Below, piece by piece: positions 27,334 through 37,089 of a stretch of 64,000 bases of DNA (position 1 is its first letter; the number at the start of each line of letters is the position of its first letter). Both the position numbers and the translations under genes were made by a program. The stretch covers positions 95,747-159,746 of the forward strand of contig JAPLDQ010000004.1 in the NCBI GenBank assembly GCA_026391675.1. Reading direction: 5' to 3'. The notes under the pieces are model-generated. The model saw nothing but the letters and a program-made list of their open reading frames with translations, was not told the DNA's origin and searched no databases. This DNA comes from Bacteroidota bacterium (lineage in GTDB: Bacteria; Bacteroidota; Bacteroidia; Bacteroidales; JACABE01).

Positions 27334-28134
27334 ATGAGGAGAAAATTTACAATTTCATTATCAATAGCCATTTTGGCTATTTTCTTTATTAATGTTCAGT
27401 CGTTTGCACAAACTGCCGGAACATTAACCTGTAATTTCACTACTGCTTCAACCGGTGGCTACTCACCTAAACATTGTATTGCAGTTTGGATTGAAACCAA
27501 CAGTGGTACATTTATTAAAACCAAATACAAAATGTGCTCAAGCGGTAATTATGATCATTTATCTACCTGGACCGGTAAATCAGGTAGTAGTATTGTAGAT
27601 GCAACTGCAGGTAGTACAAGGACAGCAAATGGTGCTTTATCAATTGTATGGAACGGAACTGATGTTGCTGCTGCTGTTGTTGCTGATGGCGTTTATAAAG
27701 TTTGGGTTGAATTTGCTTGGGCATCGTCAAGCAAACTGGTTACCTCTTTTAGTTTTACTAAAGGTAGTGTTACAGATCATCAGGCTCCTGCTGATTACAC
27801 TTCAGGTACAGGAAGTCTTACAGCTATAACCCTTGATTGGGTTCCTGCAGTTGGTGTTGCTGATGTTCAGAAACCGGCTGATTTCACAATTTATCCTAAT
27901 CCGGTAACAAATCAAAGCAAAATAAACTATACTTTAACATCAATAGCTGATGTTACCATCAGTTTATTTGATGTTACAGGAAAATTGATTAATGTATTAT
28001 TTGATGAAAATCAGGCTGCAGGCACTTATAGTTTACCTATATCAACTGAAGGCAGATTAACACCAGGTGTTTATTTTGTTAGAATGAATACTGGAAGAAC
28101 CCAGCATACTGAAAAAATTATAATTACTGAATAA
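27334..28134 (+). CDS. Secreted DUF2271-like protein with T9SS type A sorting domain
   Basis: 266 residues. Signal peptide ending SFAQT. A beta-rich domain (GTLTCNFTTA...HCIAVWIETNSGTFIKT...STWTG...DGVYKVWVEFAW) resembles DUF2271, whose members often sit near PepSY/flavin redox proteins. The C-terminal Por tail has DFTIYPNPVTNQSKINYTL, FDVTGKLINVL and LTPGVYFVRMNTGRTQHTEKIIITE. It is exported across the outer membrane, and the tail would be cleaved on secretion. The PepSY-associated protein at 12826 is the only possible partner in the window. Confidence 0.82.
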   Translation: MRRKFTISLSIAILAIFFINVQSFAQTAGTLTCNFTTASTGGYSPKHCIAVWIETNSGTFIKTKYKMCSSGNYDHLSTWTGKSGSSIVDATAGSTRTANGALSIVWNGTDVAAAVVADGVYKVWVEFAWASSSKLVTSFSFTKGSVTDHQAPADYTSGTGSLTAITLDWVPAVGVADVQKPADFTIYPNPVTNQSKINYTLTSIADVTISLFDVTGKLINVLFDENQAAGTYSLPISTEGRLTPGVYFVRMNTGRTQHTEKIIITE

Positions 28135-28155
28135 ATTTTAATTTTTAAATTTAAT

Positions 28156-28185
28156 AAAAAGGATTGGCAAATGTCAATCCTTTTT
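28156..28185 (+). terminator. Terminator between convergent genes
   Basis: AAAAAGGATTG/CAATCCTTTTT stem with an 8-nt loop and a T-run; A/T on both sides, so it can serve both strands. Confidence 0.88.
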
Positions 28186-28186
28186 A

Positions 28187-28870
28187 TTATGGTGTGGAGA
28201 TTGAAACCGGGATTATTTTACCATTCAGGTAATGGTGGGCAGTTTCAGCAAATTCTTTGATAAATACCGCCATTTCATTGGCATGTAAAGGAGCTTCATA
28301 TCCGGGAAAGGCTTCTCTAAGCATTTCTGTATTTACTGCTCCTAAGCAAAGGCTGTTAATGCTGATGTTGTTCTCGTTTAACTCTTCTGCCAGGCATTCT
28401 GTAAGCGTATTTAAAGCCCCTTTGCTGCTGCTGTACAATGAGAGACCTTTAAATTTTGCACTTCCCTGAAACCCACCCATACTGCTTATATTGACAATAT
28501 GTGATTTTTGAGAGAAATTCGGCAATAGTTGTTGTATAATTTTAAATACACTTTTAACATTTACGGTAAACATATTGTCAAAATCAGTATCCGTTAATTC
28601 TTTAAATGGTTTATTTACAAGATAACCAGCATTGTTGATCAGGATATCAATAGTATCAAAATGAGTTAAAATTCTTTCTTTAAAGTCGTTGTTGATAATT
28701 GAAATATCGTATTCCATAGGAATGAAATCTGAATTCATTCCAAATTTAATTGTGTTATTAGCCGTTTTTGTTCTGGAAATACCGATTACGGTATTATTAT
28801 TATCTTTGCAAAAAAGTTTTGCGAGTTCTAAGCCAATTCCACGACTGCTTCCTGTTATGATGATATTCAT
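28187..28870 (-). CDS. Short-chain dehydrogenase/reductase (SDR)
   Basis: 227 residues, a classical SDR with a Rossmann fold. The nucleotide-binding motif GSSRGIGLELAKLF is at the N-terminus, followed by the NNAG motif and the catalytic Ser (NISSMGG) and YxxxK (YSSSKGAL). Substrate not predictable. It is preceded on its own strand by the 63-bp hairpin element at 28901-28963, which also precedes the E1-beta gene at the same distance. Confidence 0.9.
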   Translation of the reverse strand: MNIIITGSSRGIGLELAKLFCKDNNNTVIGISRTKTANNTIKFGMNSDFIPMEYDISIINNDFKERILTHFDTIDILINNAGYLVNKPFKELTDTDFDNMFTVNVKSVFKIIQQLLPNFSQKSHIVNISSMGGFQGSAKFKGLSLYSSSKGALNTLTECLAEELNENNISINSLCLGAVNTEMLREAFPGYEAPLHANEMAVFIKEFAETAHHYLNGKIIPVSISTP

Positions 28871-28900
28871 TTGTTTATTTTTTTGGTATTATTCAAATTT

Positions 28901-28963
28901 ACAAATCAATGCCCAAATAATCATTCATGGTTTGAGTGCAAGATTTACTCGTGGGCATTTCAT
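28901..28963 (-). repeat. 63-bp hairpin leader element, copy A
   Basis: Arms ACAAATCAATGCCCAAATAA and TGGGCATTTCAT pair through AATGCCCA/TGGGCATT around a divergent loop. Copy B at 52609-52671 has identical arms, an identical total length and the same 30-nt distance to its downstream start codon. Confidence 0.8.
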
Positions 28964-29139
28964 GAGTAATTTTTGATTTAATACTGTAAAAGTATAAAAA
29001 TTTTACCGGAAAAATGGCAGTAAACAAATATAAATAGTTAAATTTGTATTCTATTAATCAGAAATACAGTTGTTTAATAAAATGTGGAAATAAAGTAAAA
29101 AAAATGTATCAAAATCATTTTAGAATTAAAAATAATGCT

Positions 29140-29147
29140 TATCTTTG
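29140..29147 (+). promoter_or_regulatory. Candidate -7 element for rpsO
   Basis: TATCTTTG, 40 bp upstream of the rpsO start codon. Confidence 0.5.
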
Positions 29148-29187
29148 CAAACTCAATTTTAAGACCAAACAAAATATATCTTAGAAT

Positions 29188-29457
29188 ATGCAATTTAAAA
29201 CAGAAAATACAAAAGAAATTTTTAAAGAGTACGGTAAATCAGAATTTGATACTGGCTCGACCGAAGGACAAATAGCTTTATTCACACACAGAATAAAATA
29301 TTTAACCGAACATCTGAAAGTTAACAGAAAAGATTACGCTACAGAACGCTCGTTGGTATTGTTGGTAGGTAAAAGACGTAAATTGTTGGCTTATTTGAAA
29401 GACAGAAATATCGAAGGATACAGAGAGCTTATCAAAAAATTAGGAATTAGAAAATAA
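29188..29457 (+). CDS. rpsO: 30S ribosomal protein S15
   Basis: 89 residues, the exact family length. The S15 signature is visible in DTGSTEGQIALFTHRIKYLTEHLK and SLVLLVGKRRKLLAYLKDRN. It binds 16S rRNA helices 20-22 early in 30S assembly. The order rpsO-pnp is conserved in many bacteria. A terminator follows before pnp, so pnp may depend on readthrough or its own promoter. Confidence 0.97.
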   Translation: MQFKTENTKEIFKEYGKSEFDTGSTEGQIALFTHRIKYLTEHLKVNRKDYATERSLVLLVGKRRKLLAYLKDRNIEGYRELIKKLGIRK

Positions 29458-29483
29458 GTCAAGTTATTTTTTACACAAGACAT

Positions 29484-29517
29484 AAAGGGCAATTAGACTT
29501 ATAATTGCCTTTTTTTG
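29484..29517 (+). terminator. Terminator or attenuator between rpsO and pnp
   Basis: GGCAATTA/TAATTGCC stem followed by T7. Confidence 0.82.
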
Positions 29518-29543
29518 TATTGAAATAAACATAAAATGCGAAT

Positions 29544-31670
29544 ATGCAAGTAGTTACAAAAAAAATCGAATTAAGTGATGGTAGAATTATTACCATCGAA
29601 ACAGGAAAACTGGCCAAACAGGCTGATGGAGCTGCCGTTGTTAAAATGGGCGATACCATGTTACTCGCAACTGTTGTTGCAAAAAAAGATGCAGCTGAAA
29701 ATGTTGATTTTATGCCACTTTCAGTTGATTATCAGGAAAAATATGCTGCTCTGGGGAAATTCCCGGGTGGTTTCTTTAAAAGAGAAGCCCGTCCGTCAGA
29801 ATATGAAATATTAGTATCCAGATTGGTTGACAGGGCTTTGCGTCCATTGTTTCCAAGTGATTACCATGCCGAAGTACAGGTGTTAATTACATTGATTTCC
29901 GGCGATAAAAATACTGCACCCGATGCATTAGCTGCTTTGGCTGCTTCTTCAGCAATTGCTGTTTCTGATATTCCTTTTAACGGTCCTATATCCGAAGTAC
30001 GTGTTGCTAAAATTAACGGCGAATTTACAGTTAATCCTACTATAACTGACTTAGCCAATGCTGACCTTGATTTAATGATAGCTGCTACCTTTGATAATAT
30101 CATGATGGTAGAAGGTGAAATGAAAGAGGTACAGGAAGAAGATATGATTGAAGCTTTTAAAGTTGCACATGATGCTATAAAAATTCAATGCAAAGCACAG
30201 TTAGAATTAACTGAAATGGTTGGCAAAACTGTAAAAAGAGAATATTGCCACGAAAACAACAATTTTGAATTCAAAGAAAAAATGCGTCTGGCTGTTTATG
30301 ATAAATTATATGCCATTGCAAAACAGGGTATAGCTGATAAACATTTAAGATCAGAAACTTTTGAAGCCGTTAAGACTGAATTTGTTGATACTTTAACAGA
30401 CGAGGAAAAAGAACAAAAATTTCAGATTTCACGTTATTTCCATGACATTCACAAAGATGCAGTCAGAGAAATGATTTTAAATGAAAGATCACGTTTAGAT
30501 GGCCGTAAGTTGAATGAAATCAGACCTATATGGGGCGAAGTTGATTATTTACCATCTGCTCATGGTTCAGCTATCTTTACAAGAGGCGAAACCCAATCAT
30601 TAACCACTGTGACTTTAGGAACAAAACTGGATGAACAAATGATTGATGGCGTTATATTTGAAGGGAAAAATAAATTCTTGTTACATTATAATTTCCCATC
30701 TTTCTCAACAGGTGAAGTTAAAATGAACAGAGGGACAGGCCGTAGAGAAGTTGGTCATGGTAACTTAGCGATGAGAGCATTAAAATTCACCTTACCACTG
30801 GGCGAAGAAAATCCATATACTATTCGTATTGTTTCAGATATTTTAGAATCTAACGGTTCTTCATCAATGGCAACAGTTTGTGCTGGTACTCTGGCATTAA
30901 TGGATGCAGGTGTTAAAATTAAAAAACCGGTTTCAGGAATTGCCATGGGTTTAATTACTGATACTACAACAGGAAAATATGCTGTTTTATCTGATATTCT
31001 TGGCGATGAAGATCATTTAGGTGATATGGATTTTAAAGTAACAGGTACCAAAGATGGTATTACTGCCTGCCAGATGGATATCAAAGTTGACGGTTTATCA
31101 CATCAGGTGCTGGCTGAAGCTTTAACTCAGGCAAAAGAAGGCAGATTACATATTTTGGGCGAAATGACTAAAGTTATTTCTGAACCACGCGAAGATTATA
31201 AACCTCATGTACCACGTATTGTTCAAATGTCAATTCCAAAAGAATTCATTGGTGCAGTTATAGGACCAGGTGGAAAGATTATCCAGGAAATGCAGCGTGA
31301 AACCGGTGCAGTTATTGTTATTGAAGAAGTTGGCGAATTCGGAATTATTGATATCGTTGCTGTTGACAAAGCATGTACTGATGCTGTAATTGCTAAAATT
31401 AAAGCGATTACTGCCATTCCTGAAATTGATGCAATTTATGATGGTGTTGTAAAAAATATACAGCCATTTGGTGCTTTTGTTGAAATTATGCCGGGTAAAG
31501 ATGGTTTGCTTCATATTTCAGAAGTTGACTGGACTCGTTTAGAAAATGTAGAAAGTGTATTAAAAGTTGGAGATAAAATTCTGGTTAAGTTAATTGAAAT
31601 TGACAAAAAAACAGGTAAGTTAAAACTTTCACGTAAAGTATTATTACCTCGTCCTGAAAGAAATCAGTAA
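29544..31670 (+). CDS. pnp: Polyribonucleotide nucleotidyltransferase (PNPase)
   Basis: 3'-5' phosphorolytic exoribonuclease of mRNA turnover. 708 residues with the standard order: RNase PH domain 1, helical linker, RNase PH domain 2 ([32 protein letters not shown]), KH domain ([20 protein letters not shown]) and S1 domain ([25 protein letters not shown]). Catalytic Asp residues in [18 protein letters not shown] are present. Full length; no anomalies. Confidence 0.97.
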   Translation: MQVVTKKIELSDGRIITIETGKLAKQADGAAVVKMGDTMLLATVVAKKDAAENVDFMPLSVDYQEKYAALGKFPGGFFKREARPSEYEILVSRLVDRALRPLFPSDYHAEVQVLITLISGDKNTAPDALAALAASSAIAVSDIPFNGPISEVRVAKINGEFTVNPTITDLANADLDLMIAATFDNIMMVEGEMKEVQEEDMIEAFKVAHDAIKIQCKAQLELTEMVGKTVKREYCHENNNFEFKEKMRLAVYDKLYAIAKQGIADKHLRSETFEAVKTEFVDTLTDEEKEQKFQISRYFHDIHKDAVREMILNERSRLDGRKLNEIRPIWGEVDYLPSAHGSAIFTRGETQSLTTVTLGTKLDEQMIDGVIFEGKNKFLLHYNFPSFSTGEVKMNRGTGRREVGHGNLAMRALKFTLPLGEENPYTIRIVSDILESNGSSSMATVCAGTLALMDAGVKIKKPVSGIAMGLITDTTTGKYAVLSDILGDEDHLGDMDFKVTGTKDGITACQMDIKVDGLSHQVLAEALTQAKEGRLHILGEMTKVISEPREDYKPHVPRIVQMSIPKEFIGAVIGPGGKIIQEMQRETGAVIVIEEVGEFGIIDIVAVDKACTDAVIAKIKAITAIPEIDAIYDGVVKNIQPFGAFVEIMPGKDGLLHISEVDWTRLENVESVLKVGDKILVKLIEIDKKTGKLKLSRKVLLPRPERNQ

Positions 31671-31687
31671 CTTTATTATAATATATA

Positions 31688-31728
31688 AGATGCTGTACTT
31701 TTGATAGTTAAAAGTGCAGCATTTTAAT
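31688..31728 (+). terminator. Terminator after pnp
   Basis: ATGCTGTACTTTTGA pairs with TAAAAGTGCAGCAT, followed by a T-rich tail. Confidence 0.8.
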
Positions 31729-31808
31729 TTTTATTTTTTTACATTAAAATTGAAACATATTTTATTTAAAAACGTTATAGAATAGGCTTAAGATAATTAA
31801 AAATACAA

Positions 31809-32672
31809 ATGAGGCAGTTAAAAATTACCAAACAAGTTACCAATCGTGAACTCGCATCGCTTGATAAATACTTGCAGGAAATCGGGCGTGTAGAACTAAT
31901 ATCTGTTGAGGAAGAGGTTATTTTAGCACAAAAAATACGTGCCGGAGATCAGGCAGCACTGGAGAAGCTTACCAAAGCTAATTTACGTTTTGTGGTATCT
32001 GTGGCAAAACAATATCAGAATCAGGGCTTAAGTTTACCCGATTTAATTAATGAAGGAAATTTAGGATTAATTAAAGCAGCCCAACGTTTCGACGAAACCC
32101 GAGGTTTTAAATTTATTTCATATGCTGTATGGTGGATTCGTCAATCCATTTTACAGGCACTGGCTGAACAATCCAGAATTGTTAGGCTTCCGTTGAATAA
32201 ACTGGGATCTATAAATAAAATCAAAAAGGCATCAGCACATCTGGAGCAGGAGTTTGAACGTCCGCCAAACGATGAAGAAATTGCTAACTTATTGGAGATT
32301 TCAGAACATGAAGTAAGAGATACCATGCGCCATTCAGGTAAACATCTTTCTATGGATGCACCATTGGTTCAGGAAGAAGATACTACGATGCTGGATGTCT
32401 TTAAAATAGATGATAATCCAACACCCGAAACCGAATTGCTTTATGATTCTTTATGCAAAGAAATCGAAAGAGCTGTTTGTACACTTACACAGCGTGAAGC
32501 TGATGTTATCCGCTATTTTTACGGATTAAACGGATGCCAGCATTTAACTCTAGAAGAAATTTCAGAAAAATTTGATTTAACCCGCGAAAGGGTTCGCCAG
32601 ATAAAAGAAAAAGCCATACGCAGGCTTAAAAATACCTCCCGATCTAAGATATTAAAAACTTACTTGGGATAA
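31809..32672 (+). CDS. rpoD: Primary sigma factor RpoD/SigA, Bacteroidota type
   Basis: 287 residues, the short primary sigma factor of Bacteroidota, which lacks the long 1.1 region. Region 1.2 ([20 protein letters not shown]), region 2 ([55 protein letters not shown]), region 3, and region 4 ([29 protein letters not shown]) are all clear. It recognises TAnnTTTG/-33 TTTG promoters, and such -7 motifs are found before many genes in this window. Monocistronic with its own terminator. Confidence 0.97.
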   Translation: MRQLKITKQVTNRELASLDKYLQEIGRVELISVEEEVILAQKIRAGDQAALEKLTKANLRFVVSVAKQYQNQGLSLPDLINEGNLGLIKAAQRFDETRGFKFISYAVWWIRQSILQALAEQSRIVRLPLNKLGSINKIKKASAHLEQEFERPPNDEEIANLLEISEHEVRDTMRHSGKHLSMDAPLVQEEDTTMLDVFKIDDNPTPETELLYDSLCKEIERAVCTLTQREADVIRYFYGLNGCQHLTLEEISEKFDLTRERVRQIKEKAIRRLKNTSRSKILKTYLG

Positions 32673-32690
32673 ATTTGATTAATTTGATTG

Positions 32691-32728
32691 AAAAAAGGCT
32701 GATTCTATTTGATTCAGCCTTTTTTTTA
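32691..32728. terminator. Bidirectional terminator between rpoD and the PagL-like gene
   Basis: AAAAAAGGCTGA/TCAGCCTTTTTTTT stem between convergent genes. Confidence 0.9.
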
Positions 32729-32753
32729 TCATCATCCTTTATTAATAATTTTA

Positions 32754-33950
32754 TTATAAAGTATAACCAATATTAAATGTTAACGGAATAGTTATTCCCG
32801 GATTTAATGTAAAAATATTGCCATTGGAATAATGAATAATTTTAATTTCTGAATTAAACTTTCTGTTTTTACCGGCATAAAATCCTAGGCCCATAAAATC
32901 CTGAAACGTGAAATTTTTACCACTGATATGTTCATCCAGATTAATTCTTGAGATAAAAGTTGGCCCTGCTACTGAATAATTGAAATAAAAATCTGCATTA
33001 TCAGTGCGAAGGAAGGTAAATCTAAGTACCGGGAATACAGATAGTGTATAGAAATTTTCTTTATTGATATTGGTTCTCCAAAAAGATGCATTAGAGCCCC
33101 AATCTAAAGAAAATACTTTCTTTGTATGGAAAATATTCTGCTGATAACTTAAAGAAATTCCCTGTTCAATAAATATTTTACCTCCCCAGAAAATTGGGAT
33201 TCCTTCATCAGAAAATAACCGGTTTACACCATAACTGAAAGCATTGGTTGAATATGCCAATTGTATTAAATGATGAGGAAATATATAAGCTGCTTTTATA
33301 TTCTCATTGATTTTATCCTGTGAAATAGCATGCATATTATAGGTAAATCCGACCGCATGAAAAATGGTATAGGGCTGTTTTTCTGCCGAATTTGCTGGAG
33401 AGTAGGTAGTGCTTAATACCAAATCCCATTTTTTATTACAATGATATTTAATACCACCTCCTAACAATATTGAAGCATAATTGGCATCTTTAAGTTCAAC
33501 TTTGGGCATTCCAAAACCATGACGGGTAACTATAGCAAGACCACCTTCAGCAAATAATGAAAATTTAGTAGAAAGCGGATACTGTACTTTTAATGTTAAA
33601 CCCCCTACATTCATAGCAGTGGAATGGTTTATACTAATGGTATCGCCTGTTATATTGTTAAATTCAATCCAGTTTACAGGACGCATATAGCTGATTTGTG
33701 CAGATAAATACTTATTGAACCGATAGCCAAATAATGTAAGTCTTACTGCCGGATGGGGAACTTTTATGGTTTTTGCAGTAAAACCGGATTCCAGATGGGA
33801 ATTGGTGAAAGGATAATCAATATAACCGATATTAACATCAAAATATGCATTTGATAAAAGTGAAGGAAGTTGGTTTCTGTTATCCTGCGATTTTAGATTA
33901 GTTTGGAGTATTATTATTAAAAATAGGAGTATAGTTATTTTTTTTATCAT
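32754..33950 (-). CDS. Outer-membrane protein with PagL-like lipid A deacylase domain
   Basis: 398 residues. Signal peptide, then an N-terminal beta-barrel-like domain (about 30-200; GYRFNKYLSAQISYM, FSLFAEGGLAIVTRHGF) and a C-terminal domain (about 215-398) with the PagL/acyloxyacyl hydrolase signature FQDFMGLGFYAG and IIHYSNGNIFTLNPGI. His 373 and Ser 375 correspond to the PagL catalytic pair. PagL removes the 3-O acyl chain of lipid A. The family is usually about 150-190 residues, so this looks like a barrel-barrel fusion. Activity is predicted from the motif only. Confidence 0.72.
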   Translation of the reverse strand: MIKKITILLFLIIILQTNLKSQDNRNQLPSLLSNAYFDVNIGYIDYPFTNSHLESGFTAKTIKVPHPAVRLTLFGYRFNKYLSAQISYMRPVNWIEFNNITGDTISINHSTAMNVGGLTLKVQYPLSTKFSLFAEGGLAIVTRHGFGMPKVELKDANYASILLGGGIKYHCNKKWDLVLSTTYSPANSAEKQPYTIFHAVGFTYNMHAISQDKINENIKAAYIFPHHLIQLAYSTNAFSYGVNRLFSDEGIPIFWGGKIFIEQGISLSYQQNIFHTKKVFSLDWGSNASFWRTNINKENFYTLSVFPVLRFTFLRTDNADFYFNYSVAGPTFISRINLDEHISGKNFTFQDFMGLGFYAGKNRKFNSEIKIIHYSNGNIFTLNPGITIPLTFNIGYTL

Positions 33951-33970
33951 AAGCTGATTGATTTACTTTG

Positions 33971-33978
33971 CAAAAATA
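33971..33978 (-). promoter_or_regulatory. Candidate -7 element for the PagL-like gene
   Basis: TATTTTTG on the minus strand, 21 bp upstream of the start codon. Confidence 0.4.
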
Positions 33979-34050
33979 CTAAACTTAATGCAAATTAGAA
34001 ATATTTGTTAGCTATGATATGTGATGAGAATTTAACCGCTCATCATTTTA

Positions 34051-34680
34051 CTAAATTTTCATCATCTGTTTTATGGACTTTTCCAGCCTTTTAAGTTGCG
34101 TATCCCTTTCACATTCAGTTTTGCGCTTTTCTGTCAGATTGATATAAATTTCCTTGTTTACCTTATTTATAGAAATAATAGCTTTTTCAATATACATTGG
34201 CAATTGCTTAATCGGGCATTGCCATAATTGTTCAATAAGCAAATGGTCGGTGGTATTAGTGTATTGAGGATATTTGTTTAAACGGGATAATATTTCTACT
34301 CCGTTATCTATGGTAATTACAGAGCCTTTTGCTACAGTTTTCATGATGCTGTCCAGCGCTGCATATACTTCTTTGTGCTTTAAATCAGCAATACAGGATA
34401 TGGCATACATTGCACCCCAAACCAGACGGTTATTTTTGCTCTGTAGTAAGCTGATAAAGACAGCAGACTCATCTGCTATCAGTTCTGGTTTAATATAGGC
34501 AGTTTCGTAAAGGGTTTTTATGCAATCACTCTGTATGTTTTTGTTTTTATTGTTCAGGTTTTCGACTAATTCTTTTACTGCAGCTTTATTATTTGATGCG
34601 GCAATATCTTTTGCCAGTCTGATGTTGGCTTCGCTGCCTCTTAAACCCTGAACGGAAGCTAATAAATGAAGTATGGACAT
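34051..34680 (-). CDS. Hypothetical HEAT-like helical protein
   Basis: 209 residues, cytoplasmic, with no signal peptide. Paired helices with HEAT-like spacing (AAVKELVENLNNKNKNIQSDCIKTLYE; RLVWGAMYAISCIADLKHKEV) and a basic C-terminal helix (LTEKRKTECERDTQLKRLEKSIKQMMKI). It lies downstream of serA on the same strand, after a hairpin. Probably a protein-interaction module; function unknown. Confidence 0.65.
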   Translation of the reverse strand: MSILHLLASVQGLRGSEANIRLAKDIAASNNKAAVKELVENLNNKNKNIQSDCIKTLYETAYIKPELIADESAVFISLLQSKNNRLVWGAMYAISCIADLKHKEVYAALDSIMKTVAKGSVITIDNGVEILSRLNKYPQYTNTTDHLLIEQLWQCPIKQLPMYIEKAIISINKVNKEIYINLTEKRKTECERDTQLKRLEKSIKQMMKI

Positions 34681-34708
34681 AAAAATAAAATTCAGAAGAT
34701 AGAAGTTA

Positions 34709-34743
34709 GAAGGTAGAATTCTAATTTCTGAATTCTACCTTCT
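34709..34743. repeat. Hairpin between serA and the HEAT-like gene
   Basis: Perfect 14-bp inverted repeat AGAAGGTAGAATTC/GAATTCTACCTTCT with a 7-nt loop, directly after the serA stop on the minus strand but with no T-run. The sequence belongs to an AGAAGTTAGAAGGTAGAA-type dispersed repeat; a related stretch is inside the CDS near 54762. Confidence 0.7.
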
Positions 34744-34752
34744 GACTTTGGT

Positions 34753-35676
34753 TTATTTATTTACCTGATAGGTTTTGTCGCCGGTTTTAATGAATTTAAC
34801 AATCTGATTTGCAGCTGCTAATCCTGCATTAACATTAGCTTCTGATGTCTGAGCACCCATTTTCTTAGGTGTAAAGAAGTAACGACCTTTAAAATTGGCT
34901 TCGAAATCGGCTTTATTTCCGGGTTCAATATCAGAAACATATTTAAAATCCGGTCTTTCAGCAAATATTTTTAACAAATCTTCTTCATTAATTACTTCTT
35001 TACGGGCTGTATTAATCAGGCATGCATTTTTAGGCATTTTTGATAATAAGTCATAATTGATGGATTTTTTTGTTTTATCATTTGCAGGAATGTGCAAAGA
35101 AACATACTGACAGGTAGTATATAATTCCTCAACGTTATTAATACATTTAATGCCGTCTTTTTCAATTTCTTCTTTCGCTATAAACGGGTCAAAAGCATAA
35201 ATATCCATGCCAAATCCTTTTGCAATCATAGCTACATATTTACCAACATTACCGTATGCGTGTATGCCCAACTTTTTGCCTCTCAATTCAGTACCTGATG
35301 AGCCGTCATAATTGCTTCTGGCAGCCATTACAGTCATACCAAGGGCTAATTCAGCCACAGCATTTGAGTTCTGTCCGGGAGTGTTCATTGCAACCACGCC
35401 TTTGGCAGTTGCTGCAGCAAGATCAATATTATCATATCCGGCTCCTGCACGAACAATAATCTTTAAATTTTTTCCTGCTTCAATAATTTCTTTATCAGCA
35501 ATATCACTACGAATGATAACTGCATCAACATCTGCAACAGCTTTGATAAAATCAGCCTGTGAAGTGTATTTTTCGAGCAATACAAGTTCGAAACCTGCAT
35601 CTTCAACAATTTTTCTTATACCGTCCACTGCAACTTTGGCAAATGGTTTATCGGTAGCAACTAATACTTTTGTCAT
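34753..35676 (-). CDS. serA: D-3-phosphoglycerate dehydrogenase-like 2-hydroxyacid dehydrogenase
   Basis: 307 residues, NAD-binding D-isomer 2-hydroxyacid dehydrogenase. The Rossmann motif is GKKLGIHAYGNVGKYVAMIAKGFGM. Catalytic Arg and Glu lie in the INTARKEVINEEDL and EPGNKADFE regions. It lacks the C-terminal ACT regulatory domain, so no allosteric serine control is expected. The final GAQTSEA segment takes the place of the usual catalytic-His segment. With serC immediately upstream it covers the first two committed steps of serine synthesis; serB is not in the window. Confidence 0.88.
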   Translation of the reverse strand: MTKVLVATDKPFAKVAVDGIRKIVEDAGFELVLLEKYTSQADFIKAVADVDAVIIRSDIADKEIIEAGKNLKIIVRAGAGYDNIDLAAATAKGVVAMNTPGQNSNAVAELALGMTVMAARSNYDGSSGTELRGKKLGIHAYGNVGKYVAMIAKGFGMDIYAFDPFIAKEEIEKDGIKCINNVEELYTTCQYVSLHIPANDKTKKSINYDLLSKMPKNACLINTARKEVINEEDLLKIFAERPDFKYVSDIEPGNKADFEANFKGRYFFTPKKMGAQTSEANVNAGLAAANQIVKFIKTGDKTYQVNK

Positions 35677-35728
35677 ATTATTTTGGTTTTTGTTACTTTT
35701 AAAAGAAAGAAACGAAATATCTTTAAAA

Positions 35729-35757
35729 ACCTGTCAGCTTATTAAAACCTGACAGGT
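35729..35757. repeat. ACCTGTCAG/CTGACAGGT dispersed hairpin
   Basis: Short inverted repeat in the serC-serA gap. A related GCTGTCAG/CTGACAGC hairpin occurs at 58206-58232. It lacks a T-run in the serC direction, so it is more likely a dispersed repeat than a terminator. Confidence 0.6.
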
Positions 35758-35781
35758 CTTTAAAAATTTATAAAAATTAAA

Positions 35782-36852
35782 TTATGCATTCATTTTTTCA
35801 AATTCCTGCATGCAATCAACCAGTGCCTGAACACTTTCAATTGGCAATGCATTATAGCATGATGCACGGAATCCACCTACAGAGCGATGACCTTTAATAC
35901 CAACCATTCCTCTTGATTTAGCCAGTTCCATAAAAGCATCTTCTTTATCCTGATATTTTTCGTTCATTACAAAACAAATATTCATCAGTGAACGGTCTTC
36001 TTTTTCTGCAGTACCTTTAAACATTGAGTTACGATCGATTTCACCGTATAATAATTTAGCTTTGGCTTTGTTCATTTCATAAACTTTGCCAACACCACCT
36101 AAAGATTTAATCCATCTCAAAGTTTCTCTAACTGTGAAAATAGCAAAACAAGGAGGTGTATTGAACATTGAACCTTCTTTAATATGGGTTCTGTAGTCAA
36201 GCATAGTTGGAATGGCTCTTTCTACTTTTCCTAAAATGTCTTCGCGGAGAATTACAAAAGTAACACCAGCAGGACCTAAGTTTTTCTGTGCACCACCATA
36301 GATCATGGCATATTTAGATACGTCAACAGGACGGCTTAAAATATCAGATGACATATCAGCAATCAAAGGTACAGGACTGTCTAAATCGGTATGTAGTTCA
36401 GTCCCATATATGGTATTATTGGTTGTAATATGGAAATAATCTGAATCAGCAGGAATAGTATATGTTTTAGGAACATAACTGAAATTTTTATCTGAAGAAG
36501 ATGCAACGATGTTAACTTCACCAAATAATTTAGCTTCTTTATTGGCTTTCTTTGCCCAAACTCCGGTTTCGAGATAAGCTGCTTTTTTGTTCAACAGATT
36601 GAATGGAATCATACAGAATTGAAGACTGGCACCACCACCCAGGAATAATACCTGATAATTTTCAGGAATGTTGAGTTGTTCTTTAAATAAAGCAACAGCT
36701 TCGTCCATTATTGCCTGAAACTCTTTACTTCTGTGAGAGATTTCAATTAAAGACATACCGATTCCGTCTAATTCCAACACAGCTTTTGCAGTGTTCTCAA
36801 TGGCTGATTTAGGTAAGATACAAGGTCCGGCGTTAAAATTATGCTTTTTCAT
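35782..36852 (-). CDS. serC: 3-phosphoserine aminotransferase
   Basis: 356 residues, PLP-dependent class V aminotransferase that converts 3-phosphohydroxypyruvate to phosphoserine (also used in pyridoxal phosphate synthesis). FNAGPCILP at the N-terminus, substrate/PLP site GGGASLQF, and the PLP lysine in [19 protein letters not shown] are all present, as is [15 protein letters not shown] near the end. Operonic with serA. A long leader (237 bp to the next gene) carries a hairpin related to the 63-bp element. Confidence 0.95.
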   Translation of the reverse strand: MKKHNFNAGPCILPKSAIENTAKAVLELDGIGMSLIEISHRSKEFQAIMDEAVALFKEQLNIPENYQVLFLGGGASLQFCMIPFNLLNKKAAYLETGVWAKKANKEAKLFGEVNIVASSSDKNFSYVPKTYTIPADSDYFHITTNNTIYGTELHTDLDSPVPLIADMSSDILSRPVDVSKYAMIYGGAQKNLGPAGVTFVILREDILGKVERAIPTMLDYRTHIKEGSMFNTPPCFAIFTVRETLRWIKSLGGVGKVYEMNKAKAKLLYGEIDRNSMFKGTAEKEDRSLMNICFVMNEKYQDKEDAFMELAKSRGMVGIKGHRSVGGFRASCYNALPIESVQALVDCMQEFEKMNA

Positions 36853-36932
36853 TTGTTTAAGTTTTTTTAATTACTGAATTATTGATTGTTATGGTTTTAT
36901 TTATATAAAATTCATTCAAGTTTCGCCAATGG

Positions 36933-36987
36933 AATGTCCATGATTCTATTATTTCTTATAATATATCTCAGAACATGGACATTTCAT
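36933..36987 (-). repeat. Hairpin upstream of serC, possible third member of the 63-bp element family
   Basis: AATGTCCATG/CATGGACATT stem with a 35-nt loop, ending in the same ATTTCAT sequence as copies A and B. Stem-to-stem length is 55 nt compared with 56 in copies A and B. The stem carries a compensatory C-to-T/G-to-A change. It lies 80 nt before serC. Confidence 0.55.
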
Positions 36988-37039
36988 ATTAATATAATTT
37001 ATTGGTTATTAAGACTTTTATTTTTTGTTAAATTTTTAA

Positions 37040-37047
37040 CAAAGGTA
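37040..37047 (-). promoter_or_regulatory. Candidate -7 element for serC
   Basis: TACCTTTG on the minus strand. The predicted leader of about 180 nt would include the hairpin at 36933. Confidence 0.4.
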
Positions 37048-37089
37048 TAAATTATTTTTAGCTAATATTTATGATTTGAAATTATTTTT

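Larger units (their letters stand above)
28871..29187. other. 317-bp divergent region between the SDR gene and rpsO
   Basis: Contains the 63-bp hairpin element at 28901-28963 (minus-strand leader of the SDR gene) and, toward rpsO, AT-rich sequence with a TAnnTTTG at 29140. No ORF. Confidence 0.6.

Noticed and set aside
35312-35752. 146-codon plus ORF opposite serA
   Set aside because: Antisense shadow; the serA frame has the catalytic and NAD motifs.
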